DNA of 64,000 nucleotides from Aporrectodea caliginosa (GCA_020284085.1 JACEVL010000344.1:217001-281000), one strand, 5' to 3'. Counted from the first letter of the stretch, positions 45,631 through 56,681 are shown. The notes: generated by a model not told the origin, from the letters alone. Program-made: numbers and translations.

Positions 45631-48600
45631 TTAGATCATGTCGTAGGCTACCTACAGACTGAGCGGCAGTTAAATGCTAAAGAAATACTTGCTGTAGAGG
45701 GTTCGAATCCTGCAGGGTTGCTTCCCTTGGCAAAGCCTTCAGAAGAAGGCGCGGACAATATTTACGGCCTGGTACCTGGTTCCCGCTCAGATTTGGTAGT
45801 TGGCGCGCCCGCCAAACTGACTGATGCCGCTCTGCCCCGTCGCAGCGCCAGATTAATGCCAAAGGCGCCAAAGTCTTATGCATTGCCTGCGGTAATTAAG
45901 ACTAGGTCCTTAGTAGTAAAACCCAGGTCTGTGTCAGGTTCAGATCTTGTTAGCTCAAGACCGGATGTCCCTCTACAGGAGCGCTACTGCACCTCAGAGG
46001 AAGGGCAGGACGCGACACGTGGCACCAGAATCGGGGTTCGATTTCCGGTACGAGAACCTAAAGTTATTGGCATAGACAGTTGGGAAGATTATGGCGCTTT
46101 CTTTGAACCAAACAAAGATGATACTAAGAGTTTAGAATTGCATAATGTTATGGACCTTGGAGAAAAAGAATTAGAATCAGTGTGTGATTTTGAAGAGGAT
46201 TTATTGATTAAACTTGATAATCACGAGACTGGTTTAAAGCATGATGATGATGATGATGATGACAACAATGAGGATGATGATGATGTGGTAAATACGTCAA
46301 TAAGAAGTCCTAGTTCAGTTGATAGGAGTTTAAATAATTCTCCTCACATGTTGAAACAAACTAGGCAATATTTAGATTTTCTTGTTGACCGACCAGAGTC
46401 TAACGACGAGTATCTAGTTTCAGATGCACAACAAGACCAAGACCTGATGACGGGGGGTCAACCCATCCTCTTCTCATCTACATCCGGGTCTTCGCTCCGC
46501 TTCACTCGCTACGGTTCCTTCGACCCAGGTGCACATCCCAGTCCCATAAAACGTCATTCGTCGAGCGTCTCTGAACTTCGCGTCACGAATTCGTCAAGCC
46601 GCTGCTTGTCGACTTTCTCTGCGCCATTCGTCTCTGCACCGACCTACGTCATGTCGTCATGGTCAACCGGTGGTCAACGTCGTCCGCGACCGATCCCTAG
46701 CACGATCAACTACTTCCGGTCACCGGTGAGCGCTGCCACAGCTCACCATCTCAACCCAGATGGACGAGTCGAACCCGACACTCGGGAACGATTCCTGCCT
46801 GCTCGGCCTCTGACGACTGATTGTCAAGAAAGAAACGCCGCAACCAGCAACCAACCGAAGCAGATTCGAATCCTGTCTACGCGAGACCCAAGTGAAATGT
46901 CGTCTCGACCAATGCAGAATCGACAACAACCTGAAACCTCCCGCGCTACGATGACCTCTGGCTACGATACACTGCGAACTGAGAGACAACGCAATGAAAC
47001 AACACCAGAGAGGCATACGAACAACACGGTTGTTCGAGACGTCAATGAGAAGCTTGGTCAGAAACCTGCCCGGATGTCATCCGCCGCTCAACCGCCGACC
47101 TTGGTCAACAACTTGGCTTTGGTCGTGGACAATGGGTCGGGCGATGAAAGGAAAGATCCACCGAGAGAACCTGAAGTCGAAGAAAAGAAAACTTCTGGTA
47201 AGACTACCTCCTACTCTGCTGAAGGGACTGGAGTTCGAGCTAATAGACAATGGCTGAAATTGGGCACATACAACGGACGCACAGCTGTTGAAGCGTTCAT
47301 TAGAAAATTCGAAGTGTGCGCTAGAAACAATGCTTGGACTGATGACGAGAAACTAAACCAGCTGATGGTCGCTCTCACAGAGCCTGCTAACCAGCTGCTC
47401 TGGGAGTTTGACTCTGCCACTGTTGCTTCTTGGGAAGACCTGGTCAAACGATTAAGGTCTAGGTACGGTGGGTCCGACCAAACGGCCCTATACCAAACCC
47501 AACTTAGCACCAGACGACAAAGAGATGGAGAAGAACTCGGGGTCCTCGTGCAAGATGTCCGTCGCCTGATGATCCTCGCTTTTCCTGGACTGACGACCAT
47601 CCACAGTGAGACAATTGCAATTCGATCGTTTATAGATGCCATCCGAGACAAAGAACTCGCGATGAAAGTTCGTGAACGTGAGCCAGACTCTCTTGATAAA
47701 GCTTATAACTTAGCCATGAAATTCGAGGGCTACCAGAAAGCTGACCGCAGTGGCGTAGATTCTTCAGACCGCCGCTACGCTCGTGCCAAAGCCGTCAGAG
47801 AATCCGATACTTCGCTGGACGATGTTCGTAAACTAATTCATGATGAACTAGAACCGCACAAACGAATCGTCGAGAAATGGGAGAAGATGTGGGACTCGTG
47901 GCTAACGCAACCACGAGCAGACACCATACCATCGGCTCCGCCATCGCAAGAAACGAAATTCCAGTGGAGAGCCAACGCTGGAAGAAACCGAAATGGGAAC
48001 ACGCCCCATCATCGCCAAACTCGTGCTGGAGGTGGACAAACCCTGAGACGATGCTTCGAGTGTGGACAACCTGGCCACCTGGCACGAGGTTGCCCTGACC
48101 GACAACAGACAGAAGCAAAGGTTGCATTTGAACCAGATCAATCTGCTGACGCTAGACTGAATCACATTCCTGGCAGCAGTAACGCTTATCTTGCTGTTCG
48201 GGTAAGTGGAAAGAACACTTTCGCGCTTATTGACACTGGCTGTGAACTAGCTTTGGTGCCTGCGTCACTGGTGAAGATGGCCGACGTCACAAAGTCTACG
48301 CAGATGTTACGTGCAGCTAATGGTACCGCAATCCGAGTCCTTGGCGAGACTACCTTACAGTGTGAGGCTGATAACTTTGCCTTCACCGTCAAATGCTTGG
48401 TGACTGAACAAATCTCTGAACTAATTCTAGGCCTGGCTTGGCTAGAGCAGCAACAAGCCCAGTGGAATTTCGGCCAGGGTTGCATCACCATCCATGGCCA
48501 CTCTTTACCGATCGTCAGCCGACCGGAAACGACTAGCTGCCGGAAGATCGTTGTCGCTAAAGATGTAATGATTCCTGCCATGAGTGAGCTTGACATTGAA

Positions 48601-49905
48601 ACCTTTGCTGTCCTACCTCGTCTGAACGCAACGTATGGACAATGGGCCACTCAACCGAAACTGCTGGAATCTGGAGTTTTCGTCGCCGGAACTCTGCTGC
48701 AAGAAAGTGCAACTGGTCTCATGGTAAGAATGCTGAATCCCACCGGAAGTGACGTTCGCTTAAAGAAAGGAGTGCAATGTCCCACCGAGGACGTGATTGT
48801 CCTTACCAACGAAGATGAGAACAGTCCTTCGACCGCATACTCGTCCCAGGCTGGTGCTGTTACTGAACTGACTGAGACAGAAGTAGAAGAAGTCTTGGCA
48901 CCTCTCTGGCAAAACATCGCGACCGATGTTCCGCCGGAAACGAAAGACAGACTACGAGGATTGGTCTTGAACTATAGACAAGCTTTCTCTCTCCACGAAT
49001 GGGACCTCGGTTACACTGAGCTCATCCGTCACGAGATCGATACTGCTGATGAGAAACCGGTCAGGCAGACTCTACGCCGCCAACCGCTCGCGTTGCTGCC
49101 AATGATTGACCAACAGGTTGATCTGAAGATCCAGCAGAAGACCGTCGAGCCAACGTCTTCTCCTTGGCCGAGGCACTTAGTCTTCGTGAAGAAAAAGAAC
49201 AGAGCACTTCGTGACCTGTGTCTTCGCCCGCCAATCATCCCGCTACGAACTAACCCTCTCGAACCAAGAACACAAAGTGCCGGGGTACGAGTCCACAGGC
49301 CTCTCAACACTTTGATCGTCAAAGTGACTTCGCAAACTCTGCGCCTCTGGGATGTGCACCTTCCCTATATCCTTGCGGCGTACCGTGCGAGTGAGAGCGA
49401 GAGCACAGGCTTCACCCCCAATCGCTTGTTCCTAGGTCGTGAATTGTGCATGCCTGTTGATATTATTTTAGGAGATAGTTTAACTTCACCTGAATTGCTT
49501 TCTCCTGATGATTATGTTGCTGTGCAATTAAACAGAATGCAAACTGATTTCACTGTGGCCCGAGAGTTTATGAAGCGCCAGGCCACTACACAAGCAAACC
49601 GATATGATTTGAAGGTTAAACCCCGGGTGTTTGCTCCAGGTGACCTTGTGTATTATTTCTACCCCCGCCGCAGATCTGGGTTAAAAGACAAAAGGTCTCG
49701 CTGGTATACTGGTCCTTACCAGGTGATGGAACAATTGAGTTCTGTCCTGTATAAAATTCAGAAAAATCCTCGTTCACAACCTAAAATTGTGTACGTGGAC
49801 AAACTGAAGAAAGTTGTCGGAGGAGAAGAAACCTCCCGAGAGATCCGGAACCGACTCCCTCTGGATTTGATCCGGCTGACCTGCCATTTGATCTCGAGTC
49901 AGTAG
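45601..49905 (+). CDS. LTR retrotransposon Gag-Pol, internally deleted
   Basis: A 1,434-codon frame; the first ten codons are flanking host DNA. Residues 11-139 come from the truncated 5' LTR, and the frame then passes through the primer-binding site into Gag. An acidic run (DDDDDDDNNEDDDD) lies near residue 215 and a retrotransposon Gag helical domain at about 553-710. A CCHC knuckle (CFECGQPGHLARGC) is at about 818 and the protease IDTGCE near 877. RT begins near 1,143 but breaks after VKKKN (near 1,197). The catalytic RT palm, RNase H and integrase core are absent. The frame resumes in the integrase end (AAYRASESESTGFTPN) and a GPY-type module (WYTGPYQV, near 1,367). A frameshift near the 3' end replaces the original C-terminus. 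It cannot transpose alone. Confidence 0.92.
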   Translation: MLTSFFHSTLLDHVVGYLQTERQLNAKEILAVEGSNPAGLLPLAKPSEEGADNIYGLVPGSRSDLVVGAPAKLTDAALPRRSARLMPKAPKSYALPAVIKTRSLVVKPRSVSGSDLVSSRPDVPLQERYCTSEEGQDATRGTRIGVRFPVREPKVIGIDSWEDYGAFFEPNKDDTKSLELHNVMDLGEKELESVCDFEEDLLIKLDNHETGLKHDDDDDDDNNEDDDDVVNTSIRSPSSVDRSLNNSPHMLKQTRQYLDFLVDRPESNDEYLVSDAQQDQDLMTGGQPILFSSTSGSSLRFTRYGSFDPGAHPSPIKRHSSSVSELRVTNSSSRCLSTFSAPFVSAPTYVMSSWSTGGQRRPRPIPSTINYFRSPVSAATAHHLNPDGRVEPDTRERFLPARPLTTDCQERNAATSNQPKQIRILSTRDPSEMSSRPMQNRQQPETSRATMTSGYDTLRTERQRNETTPERHTNNTVVRDVNEKLGQKPARMSSAAQPPTLVNNLALVVDNGSGDERKDPPREPEVEEKKTSGKTTSYSAEGTGVRANRQWLKLGTYNGRTAVEAFIRKFEVCARNNAWTDDEKLNQLMVALTEPANQLLWEFDSATVASWEDLVKRLRSRYGGSDQTALYQTQLSTRRQRDGEELGVLVQDVRRLMILAFPGLTTIHSETIAIRSFIDAIRDKELAMKVREREPDSLDKAYNLAMKFEGYQKADRSGVDSSDRRYARAKAVRESDTSLDDVRKLIHDELEPHKRIVEKWEKMWDSWLTQPRADTIPSAPPSQETKFQWRANAGRNRNGNTPHHRQTRAGGGQTLRRCFECGQPGHLARGCPDRQQTEAKVAFEPDQSADARLNHIPGSSNAYLAVRVSGKNTFALIDTGCELALVPASLVKMADVTKSTQMLRAANGTAIRVLGETTLQCEADNFAFTVKCLVTEQISELILGLAWLEQQQAQWNFGQGCITIHGHSLPIVSRPETTSCRKIVVAKDVMIPAMSELDIETFAVLPRLNATYGQWATQPKLLESGVFVAGTLLQESATGLMVRMLNPTGSDVRLKKGVQCPTEDVIVLTNEDENSPSTAYSSQAGAVTELTETEVEEVLAPLWQNIATDVPPETKDRLRGLVLNYRQAFSLHEWDLGYTELIRHEIDTADEKPVRQTLRRQPLALLPMIDQQVDLKIQQKTVEPTSSPWPRHLVFVKKKNRALRDLCLRPPIIPLRTNPLEPRTQSAGVRVHRPLNTLIVKVTSQTLRLWDVHLPYILAAYRASESESTGFTPNRLFLGRELCMPVDIILGDSLTSPELLSPDDYVAVQLNRMQTDFTVAREFMKRQATTQANRYDLKVKPRVFAPGDLVYYFYPRRRSGLKDKRSRWYTGPYQVMEQLSSVLYKIQKNPRSQPKIVYVDKLKKVVGGEETSREIRNRLPLDLIRLTCHLISSQ
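45631..46017 (+). repeat. 5' LTR, truncated (387 bp)
   Basis: Matches 51,426-51,812 without gaps and with six mismatches (about 1.6%). It lacks the first 723 bp of the LTR. It ends GCGACA. The truncation point abuts unrelated sequence, so the 5' flank was lost or rearranged. Confidence 0.93.
46020..46041 (+). other. Primer-binding site
   Basis: Begins TGGCACCAGAATCGGG two bases after the LTR. Its reverse complement ends in TCTGGTGCCA and, further in, carries TCGAAC, as in a tRNA T loop, T stem, acceptor stem and CCA end. The implied acceptor stem ACCAGAA is Leu-like, but the discriminator base would be G. Confidence 0.8.
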
Positions 49906-50702
49906 ACTCCTCGTTTCAGTTAGGTAATAGACCTAAGAGACGAATCGTAAAACCTGCTCGATTTCGCTAAGTTGTTCTGTTTTGATGTTTTTCTTCTTTT
50001 TGATCTATTGTTTATTTGTTCGAATTTTTGCTGTTGATTATAGACCTGTGAAATTTTAACGCAATGGATCAACCGATATAGGATTACACTGGAACTGATC
50101 CAGCTGTAGGTTTAGGGGAAGAGCCAAGGTATAAGCCATGGCTAGGTTTTAATTTTTGGACCTATGACTGCTGGGTGGTGGCCCAAGAGGTAATTTCCAG
50201 TTTCCTGACCGGAGGGTGTGACATGCCAGAAGCGCTTTTCCTAGAAAGCCTAAAAGAGGAAAAGGAGATAGCTGGGCTTCACCGTTGGAAGGTCCCTATC
50301 ATTGTTGCCACTCTGTATTCTATCAAGAAGTCTCCTTGGTTTTGGCCTTTGCTATTGTAAGATATCACTAATTTCAAGGGTGCCTGGACTGAATGATGTG
50401 TGCAACTTGAGTTGAGTTTGATGTTTGATCGAATTGTGTGTAAATCGCAGATTTAATTGCTTCACTTTGAAATCATGTGGAGGCACTTTATCTATTTGTG
50501 TTGATTGATGTTGAAACAGTTAATGGGTTATACTCCTAATTGAGGGACCTTGAACACTGTACTGTCGATTCATGGAGTTGCGATGCCATGTATTATCTAG
50601 TTAAGCCTTTGGTTGAGAACATTAACCTTGATTTATCATGTCTAATCATTTGATGTTTAAATTTCCTCTTATGGTCGGAAATTTTGAGAAGGTCGAGGAG
50701 GG
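49906..50702 (+). other. Retrotransposon 3' untranslated region and polypurine tract
   Basis: Starts with the out-of-frame remnant of the pol C-terminus (a basic RPKRR segment then a stop). It ends in the purine-rich gagaaggtcgaggaggg directly before the 3' LTR. No other gene, in particular no envelope-like frame, was seen. Confidence 0.75.
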
Positions 50703-51812
50703 TGTTGCGAACTACCACTTTTGGTTCGCTGGATGCGCCTCGCCTGCCCCCTTGCGACTGTTATTAGACGCGGTGATTCCATTATTATAAATCGTCTGTG
50801 GTCAACGCCCATTTACAGCGCTGCCATTGGGCCTCGCAATCGCGCGGTGGAAGCCTATTGGCCTATGATTGGCGCCAACCTCTCCCGCCGATCCGGGTCT
50901 TTATTGACTGACGCGCTTGATCGTGAGTCAGTCGGGCAGATTCCGTTCGAGGGTCAACACGTCGTCCGGTTTCGACACGTCGATTGATGCTTTGACCGCC
51001 AAAGTGGCCTAGTGGGTGATTTGGTGAATCCTGCCGTAGTGGAAAGGTTGTGAGTTGAGATCTCGTTGGTATTCGACTCTACCGAAGCTTATTCTTGTAT
51101 GCAGGGTTAGTGCTGCGTAAACTTATAATCGCTAATGTGTGATTTATTGCGTGATTGCTATTTTTAGTTTCTGTTGCTAATCAAGACACCAACGGTGATT
51201 ATTTTACTTAGGTTTCGAACCTGATAACCGATGATCGATATGACAGTGCGTTTGTAAATGATAAAGACACTGATTAGTATATGTAATTGAACTTTTAATC
51301 TGAATTTGCCAAGATCACACTTGAAATCAACAATGTCTGAATCCATTAATATAGAGCGGAAAGTTACTGAGTTAAGTGTCCTTCTTCAGCAACTTATAGA
51401 GCGCCAATTGGAGCAGGCTAGTCAGTTAGATCATGTCGTAGGCTACCTACAGACTGAGCGGCAGTTAAATGCTAAAGAAATACTTGCTGTAGAGGGTTCG
51501 AATCCTGCAGGGTTGCTTCCCTTGGCAAAGCCTTCAGAAGAAGGCGCGGACAATATTCACGGCCTGGTACCTGGAGCCCGCTCAGATTTGGTAGTTGGCG
51601 CGCCCGCCAAACTGACTGATGCCGCTCTGCCCCGTCGCAGCGCCAGATTAATGTCAAAGGCGCCAAAGTCTTATGCATTGCCTGCAGTAATTAAGACTAG
51701 GTCCTTAGTAGTAAAACCCAGGTCTGTGTCAGGTTCAAATCTTGTTAGCTCAAGACCGGATGTCCCTCTACAGGAGCGCTACTGCACCTCAGAGGAAGGG
51801 CAGGACGCGACA
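50703..51812 (+). repeat. 3' LTR (1,110 bp)
   Basis: Begins TGTTGCG and ends CGCGACA, a short inverted terminal repeat of TG...CA type. An ATG at 51,333 opens a frame (MSESINIERKVTELSVLLQQ, coiled-coil like). This frame runs through the part shared with the 5' LTR, so in a complete element it would enter gag. A tRNA-like stretch (agtggcctagtgggt) occurs near 51,005, and a perfect B-box string ggttcgaatcc lies at about 51,496. Confidence 0.92.
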
Positions 51813-51849
51813 GTTGTACCGATGGTGGAAACTATAAACAACTGAAGTC

Positions 51850-52205
51850 GTAGCCAAATATCGTCAAATATCAAATATCAGTCACTGTAACTCAACTGTG
51901 GAACGATCTTCCTCTTAATTCTGCCTATTTTCAGATCCCCATCAATACCACCGCATTCCCAACGTCATCTGCCTCAGGTTCCTCTATTTGTCTTCCCACA
52001 GGCTTTCTTCTACGAGCCGAAGTCTCACGGTATCAAGAATTCGTACCCTTATCCATCCAATCCTCCGCCCTCCAAGCTTTCCCGCCCTCAGTGAAATTCG
52101 CTTTATTAGCTCCTCTGCCTCCACTCTCTGGTCTCTCTGGCAACAGGACTCGGACCCCACTTGTCACCTTTGGGCAACACCTCTCACTCGATGAGGAGCT
52201 GTCGC
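51850..52205 (+). mobile_element. LINE-derived fragment
   Basis: Second copy of the fragment at 39,353-39,640 (tcatctgcctcaggttcctc and following). A frame reads TQLWNDLPLNSAYFQ, recalling the WN-x-LP block of LINE proteins. Confidence 0.55.
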
Positions 52206-52287
52206 CATGTGCTTAGCTTTGGGGTTTGTGATTGCGATACTACTTCAACGGAGAAATGTGAAATCGGGCAATGGTGGATGAGCTACA

Positions 52288-52295
52288 GTTCGTAC
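52288..52295. repeat. 8-bp target-site duplication (left)
   Basis: GTTCGTAC, repeated exactly at 55,828-55,835, more than 3.5 kb away. Confidence 0.88.
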
Positions 52296-52635
52296 TAGGG
52301 GACTGCGGGTATACCCGTACTCGCGGGTTCGTACCCGACCCGTACCCGCGGGTCGGGTACGGGTCGGGTACGTATTTCACGGGTCGCGTCGGGTACGGGT
52401 CGGGTACGGGTATACCCGGTTTTACCCGTGCCGACGTGAAGTTTTGGGGTTACAATGTCACCGTTACATATAATAGAGAATGTCGGCGCACAATGACCCT
52501 GACCGTGTCTGCAACGTACTATTAACAGTTACTTAGTGTTCTAGGTAACAGTATATATAAACCACGGAGATAAAATGTACAATGCAATGGAGAAAGCGCA
52601 ACAGTTGCATGTGACAGGTTCCATAAGTTGACTGC

Positions 52636-52890
52636 CTATTATTATTACTACTACTACAACTGCTGCTGCTGCTACTACTACTACTACTACTACTACTACT
52701 GCTGCTGCGATTATTATTATTATTACTATTACTACTGCTACTGCTACAATTTCTAATACTACTGCTACTGCCACTACTACTGCTACAACTACTGCTACTA
52801 CTACTGCTATTATTATTATTAGTAGTACTATTACTGCTACTACTAGGCCTACTACTACAACAACTACTACTACTATCATCATTAGCAGCA
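52636..52890. repeat. Trinucleotide array in hAT copy 2
   Basis: Imperfect CTA, CTG and ATT triplets over about 255 bp, homologous in position to 4,438-4,921. Confidence 0.9.
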
Positions 52891-53119
52891 GCAACCTATT
52901 TATTATTATCACTACATGCTGAGTTGTAAGCCTATTGGCCTGGTAAGAATAGGGAGTTTGGGAAGGCGTGCTAATGACGTGACGGGTACTTTACGGGTAC
53001 GGGTATACCCGCGGGTACGGGTAGGGTCGCGTAGTAGTTTTGAGGACGGGTTGAGTACGGGTACAGGTAACGGTTCTGTGTTACGGGTACGGGTCGGGTA
53101 GCAAAAATGCTGTACCCGC

Positions 53120-55808
53120 TAGGGTGTGTCAATTTTCGAAAGGTCAATATTTAAAAAGTTAATAGGGATAAATTTGTACATTTTCATGTGGAAAATCGAA
53201 ATATAGTCATGAATTTTGTTTTCAATTAGATTTACCTACTTCGATTTACGCTCGAATTATCGTGTATTAACGTAAATAAACTGCTTTAATATGGAGCTAG
53301 CTGAAATATTTTAAAAGACTCTAATATGAGTTTCTTGTCTGTTAGACATTGTATAATGTGTAATATTGTGTATTATTACTGTATTAGTGTTATGTATTAA
53401 TGTCTTTTACTCATGAATTATTTTTATCGTACACTGTATGAAACATAATTATATTAATGCATGTTAGAATTTAGCCACTGTTTAACATAATGTGTGTATT
53501 CCGTTTTATATAGTCAGAATGTCTCATGTAAAAACAAGATTGCTAGCCTGGACTTATTTACATCACTTTGTTGGGTCAAGCAGAGAACTGCCTACAGCTG
53601 AATTACCAACTGTCATGGATCTAATTAGATATGGGTTGTACCTGAGAGATGTGTGACCAAGATAGACGGAATTACAGCAGTGACCAACTTGTCACTGATC
53701 TAATGACTGGCATACTTGTTCAGTGGTGCAGAGCAAATCCTAAATTTACTGAGCCAGTCATAAACACCCATTCTAGAATCAAAGCAAAGATGAAATCCAC
53801 GTGAGAGCAAGGAAACAAGGTGTCTTCAGGCAGAGCGAATTTGGAGGAGAAAGATAGGTTTATGGAAAAGCTCGACAGACTCATGGACATATTACCTGCA
53901 AGTTTGACATCGTGTTGTACTGATGTGGGTTGCAGTTCTGCCTGTGTTAGTGGAGTGCACACTGCACATACATTGTATTCTGTGACTGCAGCAGAGAGAA
54001 AGAGAGTTAGCCGTGATAGAGTTATCTTACAACAAAGGTCAAAGAGAAAAAGTTGGAAGCACTGGACCTGATAAGAGAGGACCAGTTGACCTCCCGGATT
54101 GTTACAATTGTTTCAGAAGGAAAGGCAGGAAAATGGATGGTTGATGAGAAAAATGGTGAATAAAGAGTGATAAACGAATCACAGACGAGGAGGAAATGAT
54201 AGAGAGATCTATGCTTAAAGTGCAGCACAAAGAGTTTGAAGAGTGCGAGGATATCATGGAAGAATCAGTGAAGGACTATTTTAGTGAATGTAGTGCTAAA
54301 GACAAAATCTACTTACCTGGTGAAAGCGAGGCTTCTGGTGACTTTGTGAAAACTAGGAAGAGAGTAAGATACAATACTACGGACATAACCAACATAGACC
54401 TGGCCAGTCTAGGATAGCACTCTGGGGTGAGGGAGACAGCGGAGGTTGATATTGCTGTCTGGATTGATGCCGGGCTCGTTACCAAATATTATTTAACACT
54501 ACTTTGGTGATTTATCACAACAAGGTGAGAAGAGCTCAGAAGAAGAAACTCGATGCAAAGTTTGAAGACGAAATTCAGAAGAATCGCATAAGTTGTATTT
54601 TCTTTGATGGGCGTCGTGATGAAACGAATGTCATGTTGAAAGCAGAAGAAAATGGCAAAATATATCCAGGTTTGGCGAAAGAAGAGCACATTACAGTTTG
54701 CATGGAACCATGAAGCAGGTATCTGTGGCATGTTATCCCTGATAAAGCAATTAAAAGAAAAACACATGTTTAAATAACTGCTGATAATCTGGTTGAGTGG
54801 TTTAATGAAAGAGGAGCAGACATGACGCTTCAAGCTATTGGAGGTGATTCCAACCATAATCTAAAAGGAACGAATCTGAACAATTTGAGGATGATTGTGG
54901 TGTCCTGTATTGGGGTCTATAATTATTGTTAAGTGGTTCAATGTAAAGATAAATAACAACTGGACACAAGGACCCACCAGGCATCTACTTTTCCAACTAC
55001 AACTAATCAAAGCACAGACTGAAGAGGTGAAGACGTTTGTCATGCCTACAGTGAAGAGGTCTGCTTGGTATAGTTTTAGTGAGTGTGTGCTGCAAGCAAT
55101 GTTGTGCAGTGATGAGGAGCAGTAGAGAAGAGATGCAGTGGAGAAGATACTGAAGATCAGAGGTGAAGGAGATGAGATGACACAGCTTGGAGATAGCCGG
55201 GCGAGACTCAGGAAACACCAACCATCAACCTAGAGGGTACCGTATCGCAACTGATTGACTGGGGATCTGCAGTCTCTGAGCCCCCTTTTACTTGCTCCCG
55301 AACAAAAGAAAAGATCAAGACGCTTGTGGCCAACCCAATGGTGGTTCCCGACTGGCCATCACACACACAGTCTGTTGAGAGGTGTGTGAAAATGATAACC
55401 GAGGCTGCTGGTCATGTGTACAGTCATGACAGGAGGAACCATTACATCAAAGGTCAAACGGTCAGCCGTCAGCTCTTGGGTCAAAACAAAAGCAAGCAGG
55501 ACATGATGTCTTTTGTTGATTTTGTACAATTCCATTAACTTGACCTCACAGATGACATTTCCTACGATAGTATGACAGTTTCTTTTTTGACACCGTGTGG
55601 CTACAGATTTTTTCAGTTCTATTGTACGTTCAAATCAATTTTATGTAATTATGGCTCATTTGAACTGTAAATCGAAGTAGCTAGCACTCATTTTAGGCTG
55701 TTTCTGAAACTATATTTGGATTCAGCATGTTCAAATGCACACTTTCCTCACTAGACGTTTGTGAATTTCGGAAAAAAATCATTTGACACCCCAAATTGAC
55801 ACACCCTA
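53120..55808. mobile_element. Nested TIR element with 10-bp target duplication
   Basis: The 2,689-bp element has perfect 16-bp inverted ends TAGGGTGTGTCAATTT. It interrupts the right end of hAT copy 2, and the host bases CTGTACCCGC are present on both sides (53,110-53,119 and 55,809-55,818). A 10-bp duplication is unusual for hAT and closer to Mutator-like elements. The interior holds broken coding sequence on the plus strand. Confidence 0.9.
53519..55538 (+). pseudogene. Broken ORF of the nested TIR element
   Basis: Consecutive frames with stops and shifts: a segment from 53,519 (MSHVKTRLLAWTYLHHF), one near 53,850 ending in a Cys-rich CCTDVGCSSACVSG, one at 54,536-54,713 with CIFFDGRRDETNVM, and one near 55,326 with PSHTQSVERCVKMITEAAG. 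The FFDGRxD and SHTQxVERCVKxxTEA blocks resemble an uncharacterised protein family that I recall as frequent in invertebrate genomes. Linking the family to this element by its TIRs is an inference. No named transposase motif was recognised. Confidence 0.7.
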
Positions 55809-55992
55809 CTGTACCCGCAGACCTCTAGTTCGTACGTGGTAAATTTCGGTGATTATAGTGAAAATTCAGCCGAAAATAGGACTAATCCATTCAATGTATT
55901 GCAAACTTGAATTTACAGAACTCTTAGCCGAAGATTTTTAATATTGAAGCTGAGGAAGGGCGTCGCTAAAAGTGGATCACAATGCGATCCTA

Positions 55993-56269
55993 GGTGTCAG
56001 TTTAAATCAAATCTGTCATCTGCTATAATAATGGGGCGAATGAGAAATTATTTTGTCTGGATGATAAATAGAAACAGCGCGTTACAGTCTAAGCAAACAT
56101 GATCCCACCAGGATATAATTTATGACATCTGCTTCAATGAATGCTCAATCTAAACATACGTGAGTTGATCTATTGCGACAACACCCAGAGTCTCAGACTA
56201 TGTCAAATTGGAAGACATTCAAGATCGGCTGATTTCATACTGTGATGAACGTTCATGATGTACCTTCAT
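55993..56269. repeat. Segmental tandem duplicate, left copy (interrupted)
   Basis: Matches 56,836-57,142 (gtcagtttaaatcaaatctg, gcgacaacacccag, gatgaacgttcatg). The copy is broken at accttca by a MITE. Confidence 0.8.
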
Positions 56270-56681
56270 TAGGGGTGTCCAGAAAAATGACACATCGCAG
56301 AAAACACCCATACTCATGTCGATTTCGTTTATTTTGACTTTGAAATGACCTTGAATGACCTTGAATTTAGTGCGTATATTTTACCTCGATGTAACTCTCA
56401 TTGAGATAAACACAACAACTTAATGTTCCTCCAGATCAGACTCTTCGTTAATTTTCTGTGATAAAAAGAGTAAATCGACAATGGACCCAAGTTCCAAGAT
56501 CCGAGCATGGGCGTCTTCAGTCCTGGGAATTAAAGAAGGGCATGTTCAGGGGCTTTGAGCGACCTCAGGAAAACATGTTTAAATTCTGTAAAAAATATTT
56601 ATAGACAATATATGAACAGAATAATGGGAAAAACTTGAGTATGGGTGTTTTCTGCGATGTGTCATTTTCCTGGACCCCCTA
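56270..56681. mobile_element. MITE with long TIRs
   Basis: The ends read TAGGGGTGTCCAGAAAAATG and, in reverse complement, TAGGGGGTCCAGGAAAATG, then acacatcgcagaaaacaccc on both sides (TIR about 45 bp). The sequence ccttcat flanks both ends. A related copy is embedded in the fold-back element at 24.5-25.9 kb. The paralogous duplicate at 57,130 shows the unoccupied site. Confidence 0.88.

Larger units (their letters stand above)
52296..55827. mobile_element. hAT-like element, copy 2, carrying a nested element
   Basis: The termini are TAGGGGACTGCGGGTA and the complement of TAGAGGTCTGCGGGTA, with a perfect 8-bp duplication. Without the nested insert it is about 833 bp, against 1,169 bp for copy 1. 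The difference lies mostly in the internal triplet array (about 52,636-52,890, with no long CAT run). Its right minisatellite is intact up to the insertion at 53,120. Confidence 0.92.
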
